Shown: positions 61,078 through 64,000 of the stretch, piece after piece | Position numbering within the stretch: position 1 is the first letter of the stretch | Layout of the letters: each line of letters begins with the position of its first letter | Program-made: the position numbers and the translations under genes | Notes under the pieces: model-generated | What the model saw: only the letters and a program-made list of their open reading frames with translations | Databases searched by the model: none | What the model was told of the DNA's origin: nothing | NCBI RefSeq assembly: GCF_000025325.1 | Contig: NC_013743.1 | Span: 682,001-746,000, forward strand | Length of the DNA stretch: 64,000 nt | Direction of reading: 5' to 3' | Source of the DNA: Haloterrigena turkmenica DSM 5511 | Lineage (GTDB): Archaea; Halobacteriota; Halobacteria; Halobacteriales; Natrialbaceae

Positions 61078-61434
61078 ATGGATCGGATTGAGTATGACGT
61101 GAGTAATTCATTCATCGGTTCGACCGACGACGGGTTCGACGGGGACATCAGTATCGCCGTCGTCACCGCGATCGCAGCGAAGCGCGGCGTCGAACCGACC
61201 GAACTCCCGCCCCTCTACGAGTCGATCGATCCCGACGCCCTGGACGCCCTCTTCGCGCCGACGCGAACGGGCGGTCCCCGGCGCGGTCGACTCGAGTTCA
61301 CCTACGACGGCCACGCGGTCGTCGTCGAGTGTGGCTCCGGCCTCGAGATCACGATCGACGGCACCCCCGCGACGGCCGAGCCGGTTTCGGCGGACAGAGC
61401 CGATCGGTTCGGCGAATCCCGGACCGGCGTCTGA
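61078..61434 (+). CDS. HalOD1 output-domain small protein, second copy
   Basis: 118-residue HalOD1 protein like that at 5708-6019. The signature ELPPLYESIDPDALDALF lies at about residues 40-57, followed by the beta-rich part LEFTYDGHAVVVECGSGLEI. The ATG at 61078 follows TTTTATGC. It is monocistronic. The acidic N terminus differs from the first copy, so separate regulation or partners are likely. Confidence 0.82.
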   Translation: MDRIEYDVSNSFIGSTDDGFDGDISIAVVTAIAAKRGVEPTELPPLYESIDPDALDALFAPTRTGGPRRGRLEFTYDGHAVVVECGSGLEITIDGTPATAEPVSADRADRFGESRTGV

Positions 61435-61591
61435 AACGCCGGTCGACCGTGACGCTGCCGTCGTCTCCGCGTCAGCCGATCGCTGAATTGCTTTTTTCTC
61501 GAGCGGTTACGGGAGTGAGAAGAGAACGTCCCGTACGTTAACGCGAGGTGATCCCTGTCAGTCGCGACGCTGGTCCGCTCGAGGCCGTCGA

Positions 61592-63067
61592 TCAGTCCTC
61601 AGTGAAATCGATTAGCTCGACCGACTCGGGAACGCGCTCGAGGACGTCGGCGGGCCAGCCGCGGTGTCCGAGCGCGAGGTCGGCGTCGGGGTTCGTCTCG
61701 GCGAGTCGCGCGACGCCGTCCGCCGCGGCCGACAGGGCCGCGCGGTCGGTCCGCTCGGGAACCTCGGCCGTGAGCGGGTAGGACCGCGAGAGCGCCCGCG
61801 GGAAGGGGCCGAACGGCGGTTCGACTCGCCAGGAGTCGTCGAACTCGTCGCCCCGGGCCGGCTGCCCCTCGGTGAGAAACAGCGAGTCAGGGACGGACAG
61901 ACGCTCGAGGCGCTGGTGGTGGCGGACGACCTCCGACCGGCGGGCGCTCTCCGACGAGACGTGGAAGAACGCGCCCTTGGAGACGGGATCTGAGCGCTCG
62001 AGTTGGTCGGCGTGGTCGAGCAGCGCCCGGTAGCCGTCGAGCATCGTCGGGTGCGAGCGGGCGCGTTGCTCGACCAGTTCCAGCAGGTTGCCCGCGCGAA
62101 TGGCCTGTTTGATCCGGCGGATCTCCGCGAACGTGACGTGGAGGTTGTGGGCGGCCAGTTCCTCCTCGCGTTCGTCGTCCGGCAGCGCGCGGAGGTCGTC
62201 GGGCGAGTGGCTGGTACAGACGGAACACGAACACGGCAGGTACTCGAGGTCCTCGAGCAGCCGCGTGCCGCGGACCGTGAGGTAGCGGTCGTCGCGGGCG
62301 TAGAGCGCGTAGGCGGCGGAGTCGAACAGGTCACAGCCCATCGCGACGCCGAGTGCGAACATCATGGGGTGGCCGGCGCCGAAGAGGTGGACCGGCGCGT
62401 CGGCGCCCAGGCCGCGCTTGGCGGCGGCGACGGCGTCGACCATGTCGTCGTAGCGGTAGTCGTTCATCAGGGGGACGACCGCGCCGACGGGGAAGACGTC
62501 GAGGTCGGTGCCGTCGGCGTGGCGACCGGCCGCCTCGCGGAGGTCTGGGTAGGTCGATCCCTGCACGGGCGCGCTGACGAGCATGTCGCCCGTGTCGACG
62601 TCCTCGGCGATCTCGAGGCGTTCCTGGGTCGTCTCGAGTTCCTCCTCGGCCCGCTGACGGGGGACGTCCGGCGGCGTCGGAATGTCGACGGGCGTGGCGA
62701 TGTCGGAACCGATCGCGTGCTGGAACTCGAGGATCTCCTCGGTCGTGACGTCGATGTCGCCGTACTCGGAGAGCTGGAAGGAGCCCGAATCGGTCATGAT
62801 CGCGCCCGGGAAATCGAGCAGCTCGTGGAGGCCGTCGGCTAACGCCTGTTTGCGGACGTCGTCGGTCCCGTGGATGATGTAGGAATTCGTGATGAGGATC
62901 TCGGCGCCGAACTCGTCGGCGAGACGACGAGGGGCGATCGTGTCCAGATTCGGATTGATCACCGGGAGCAACGCCGGCGTTTCGACGGTGACGTCGGCCC
63001 GCGGAACGGTGAGTTCGCCGATACGTCCGCCCGCGTCAGTGTCCCGGAGTTCGAAGCACTCGCGCAT
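61592..63067 (-). CDS. tgtA: tRNA-guanine(15) transglycosylase TgtA
   Basis: 491-residue archaeosine tRNA-guanine transglycosylase that exchanges guanine-15 in tRNA for preQ0. Catalytic region [20 protein letters not shown], base-binding [20 protein letters not shown], and the zinc site [20 protein letters not shown] are present. The C-terminal third (about 350-491) matches the archaeal TgtA C1 domain but ends without the usual PUA domain; haloarchaea commonly split this. The ATG at 63067 is the natural start, although the frame opens at 63235. The product feeds ArcS/RaSEA. Confidence 0.93.
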   Translation of the reverse strand: MRECFELRDTDAGGRIGELTVPRADVTVETPALLPVINPNLDTIAPRRLADEFGAEILITNSYIIHGTDDVRKQALADGLHELLDFPGAIMTDSGSFQLSEYGDIDVTTEEILEFQHAIGSDIATPVDIPTPPDVPRQRAEEELETTQERLEIAEDVDTGDMLVSAPVQGSTYPDLREAAGRHADGTDLDVFPVGAVVPLMNDYRYDDMVDAVAAAKRGLGADAPVHLFGAGHPMMFALGVAMGCDLFDSAAYALYARDDRYLTVRGTRLLEDLEYLPCSCSVCTSHSPDDLRALPDDEREEELAAHNLHVTFAEIRRIKQAIRAGNLLELVEQRARSHPTMLDGYRALLDHADQLERSDPVSKGAFFHVSSESARRSEVVRHHQRLERLSVPDSLFLTEGQPARGDEFDDSWRVEPPFGPFPRALSRSYPLTAEVPERTDRAALSAAADGVARLAETNPDADLALGHRGWPADVLERVPESVELIDFTED

Positions 63068-63418
63068 CGACTCCCCCTTCGCCCGTCGGACGTAAGTCAG
63101 TGAAGGTTTGCGACCGATCAGCTGTCGGGATGGTATAATTTCTGGGGACGACGGCACCGAACGCGCCAGTAAACGTCTCATTCCGTCCGGTCTGGTATAA
63201 TCCGCCATCGTCTGCAAGCACAAGTTCGATTTCACTCACCGAAGTGACAATTACCATCCGATTTGCCTCGCTCGACTCCGGATCCGTGACCGTCATCGAT
63301 CGAGATAGGTGAACGCGGGATTAGGGACCGTTGCACGATTCCAACACTACTTTTCTCCGAGATAATCTCGAAACAGTCGACTCGTTTTAGCCGTAAACCG
63401 GTGGTAGGATCTATCGCA
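63068..63418. other. Divergent promoter region between tgtA and the secreted-protein gene
   Basis: About 350 bases with no gene. The 8-base sequence GGTATAAT occurs twice, at 63132-63139 and 63194-63201. Read on the minus strand the first copy is a TATA-like ATTATACC about 65 bases before the tgtA start. A TTTTAGCC stretch near 63385 may serve the plus-strand gene. Nothing else was recognised. Confidence 0.4.
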
Positions 63419-64000
63419 ATGGTTTCACGACTACAGAAGCTCGGCGTCGCGTTCGTCGCACTGATGGTCGCACTGTCCGGGGGTCCTGCCCTGGCCGGTG
63501 CGTCATCGGGCGCGAACGACGATGCCGGAGACATGGGCGAGTCGAGCGCGACACTCGAGAACGTGCAGGTCGAGACGCTCGAGCTCGACAACGTCACCGT
63601 CGAGAACGCGACGATCGAGGAGCTGAACGTCTCGGAGTTCGACGCCAACGTGACGGCGCTGCAGGAAGAACTGGACGGTAACCAATCGAACGCCTCCGAG
63701 GATAACGCCACGGGCGAGGCGAACCTCACTGGCATCGAGTTCGAGCACCTCGAACTCGAGGACGTCGAACTCGAGGAGTTCGAGGAGATGAACGAGTCGG
63801 AGAACGCGACGAATGACTCCGTGATGAACGAGACTGAGGACAACGAGTCCGAAGATGACGGTCTCGGTCTCGACGACAACGAGTCCGAGGACAACGAAAG
63901 CGAGAACGAGTCCAGCGGTCAGAGCCTGATCAACGAGAGCACCGAGAACGTTACGATCCAGAACCTGACCATCGAAACGATGGACGTCGGGGAGCTGACC
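63419..64000 (+). CDS. Secreted sequon-rich surface protein (cut by window end)
   Basis: At least 194 residues, open at the window edge. It starts MVSRLQKLGVAFVALMVALSG with a Sec-type signal peptide ending near ALAGASS. The mature part alternates LENVQVETLELDNVTVENAT-like short strands with very many N-x-S/T sequons in acidic linkers (NESENATNDS, NESEDNESENESS). The pattern of hydrophobic residues (L-x-N-V-x-V) suggests a beta-helix or stacked-strand surface domain. It resembles the Asn-Glu-Thr linker of the cupredoxin at 21752. Function unknown, and no C-terminal sorting signal can be checked. Confidence 0.72.
   Translation, partial: MVSRLQKLGVAFVALMVALSGGPALAGASSGANDDAGDMGESSATLENVQVETLELDNVTVENATIEELNVSEFDANVTALQEELDGNQSNASEDNATGEANLTGIEFEHLELEDVELEEFEEMNESENATNDSVMNETEDNESEDDGLGLDDNESEDNESENESSGQSLINESTENVTIQNLTIETMDVGELT

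Noticed and set aside
63036-63296. 86-residue minus-strand frame upstream of tgtA
   Set aside because: It overlaps the tgtA start in another frame and lacks a family or typical composition; the region is better explained as promoter DNA.

Overview
The window is chromosomal DNA of an extremely halophilic archaeon (class Halobacteria; a Natrialbales-type genus such as Natrinema or Haloterrigena is likely, but the exact genus is inference). The predicted proteins are strongly acidic, the DNA is GC-rich, and several families are typical of haloarchaea: HTH_10 (Bat-type) regulators, HalOD1 proteins, many tiny zinc-ribbon proteins, a ubiquitin-like SAMP1/MoaD protein, a Tat lipoprotein, and all three archaeosine genes (tgtA, arcS, raSEA). 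No rRNA, tRNA, CRISPR array or intact insertion sequence was seen.

Layout. 0.2-9.4 kb: purS-purQ, a large PAS/GAF histidine kinase, raSEA, a HalOD1 protein, an HTH_10 regulator, a zinc-finger protein, a LOV-domain Bat-like regulator and a DUF1328 protein. 9.6-11.5 kb: the first of two aldehyde ferredoxin oxidoreductase (AOR) genes. 11.6-18.8 kb: two methyltransferases and a split ABC import system, made of a Tat lipoprotein binding protein plus permease and, separately, a permease, an ATPase and a regulator that fuses a winged helix to a cytosolic copy of the binding-protein fold. 19.1-36.6 kb: an apparent alcohol/C1 oxidation region with a PQQ dehydrogenase carrying the lanthanide-type Asp-Tyr-Asp motif, a blue-copper protein, two CaCA exchangers, a GlcG/HbpS protein, a formaldehyde-dehydrogenase-like zinc enzyme, a CobW GTPase with an ArsR regulator, a stand-alone formate-dehydrogenase-type catalytic subunit and a second AOR. 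36.7-38.2 kb: a gene-poor stretch with an array of seven perfect or near-perfect hairpins. 38.2-48.8 kb: small regulators, AzlCD, an ATP-grasp enzyme, SAMP1, a glycosyltransferase and hypothetical genes. 48.8-54 kb: 1.2 kb without genes, an Orc1/Cdc6 paralogue and a three-gene signalling cassette headed by a degenerate kinase. 54-64 kb: dpsA, a DtxR repressor with its probable iron box, panE, arcS, tgtA, an Lrp regulator and the start of a sequon-rich secreted protein cut by the window edge.

How it may work together. The most interesting reading is that 19-36.6 kb encodes stepwise oxidation alcohol -> aldehyde -> acid -> CO2. PQQ dehydrogenase electrons would go to a copper protein, formaldehyde or other aldehydes would be handled by the zinc dehydrogenase or the tungsten AORs, and formate by the molybdopterin enzyme. 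The adjacent ABC importer and its binding-protein-like regulator sit divergently next to the PQQ locus and could supply a cofactor or substrate. No PQQ biosynthesis gene is present in the window. These links are inferred from families, motifs and gene order only.
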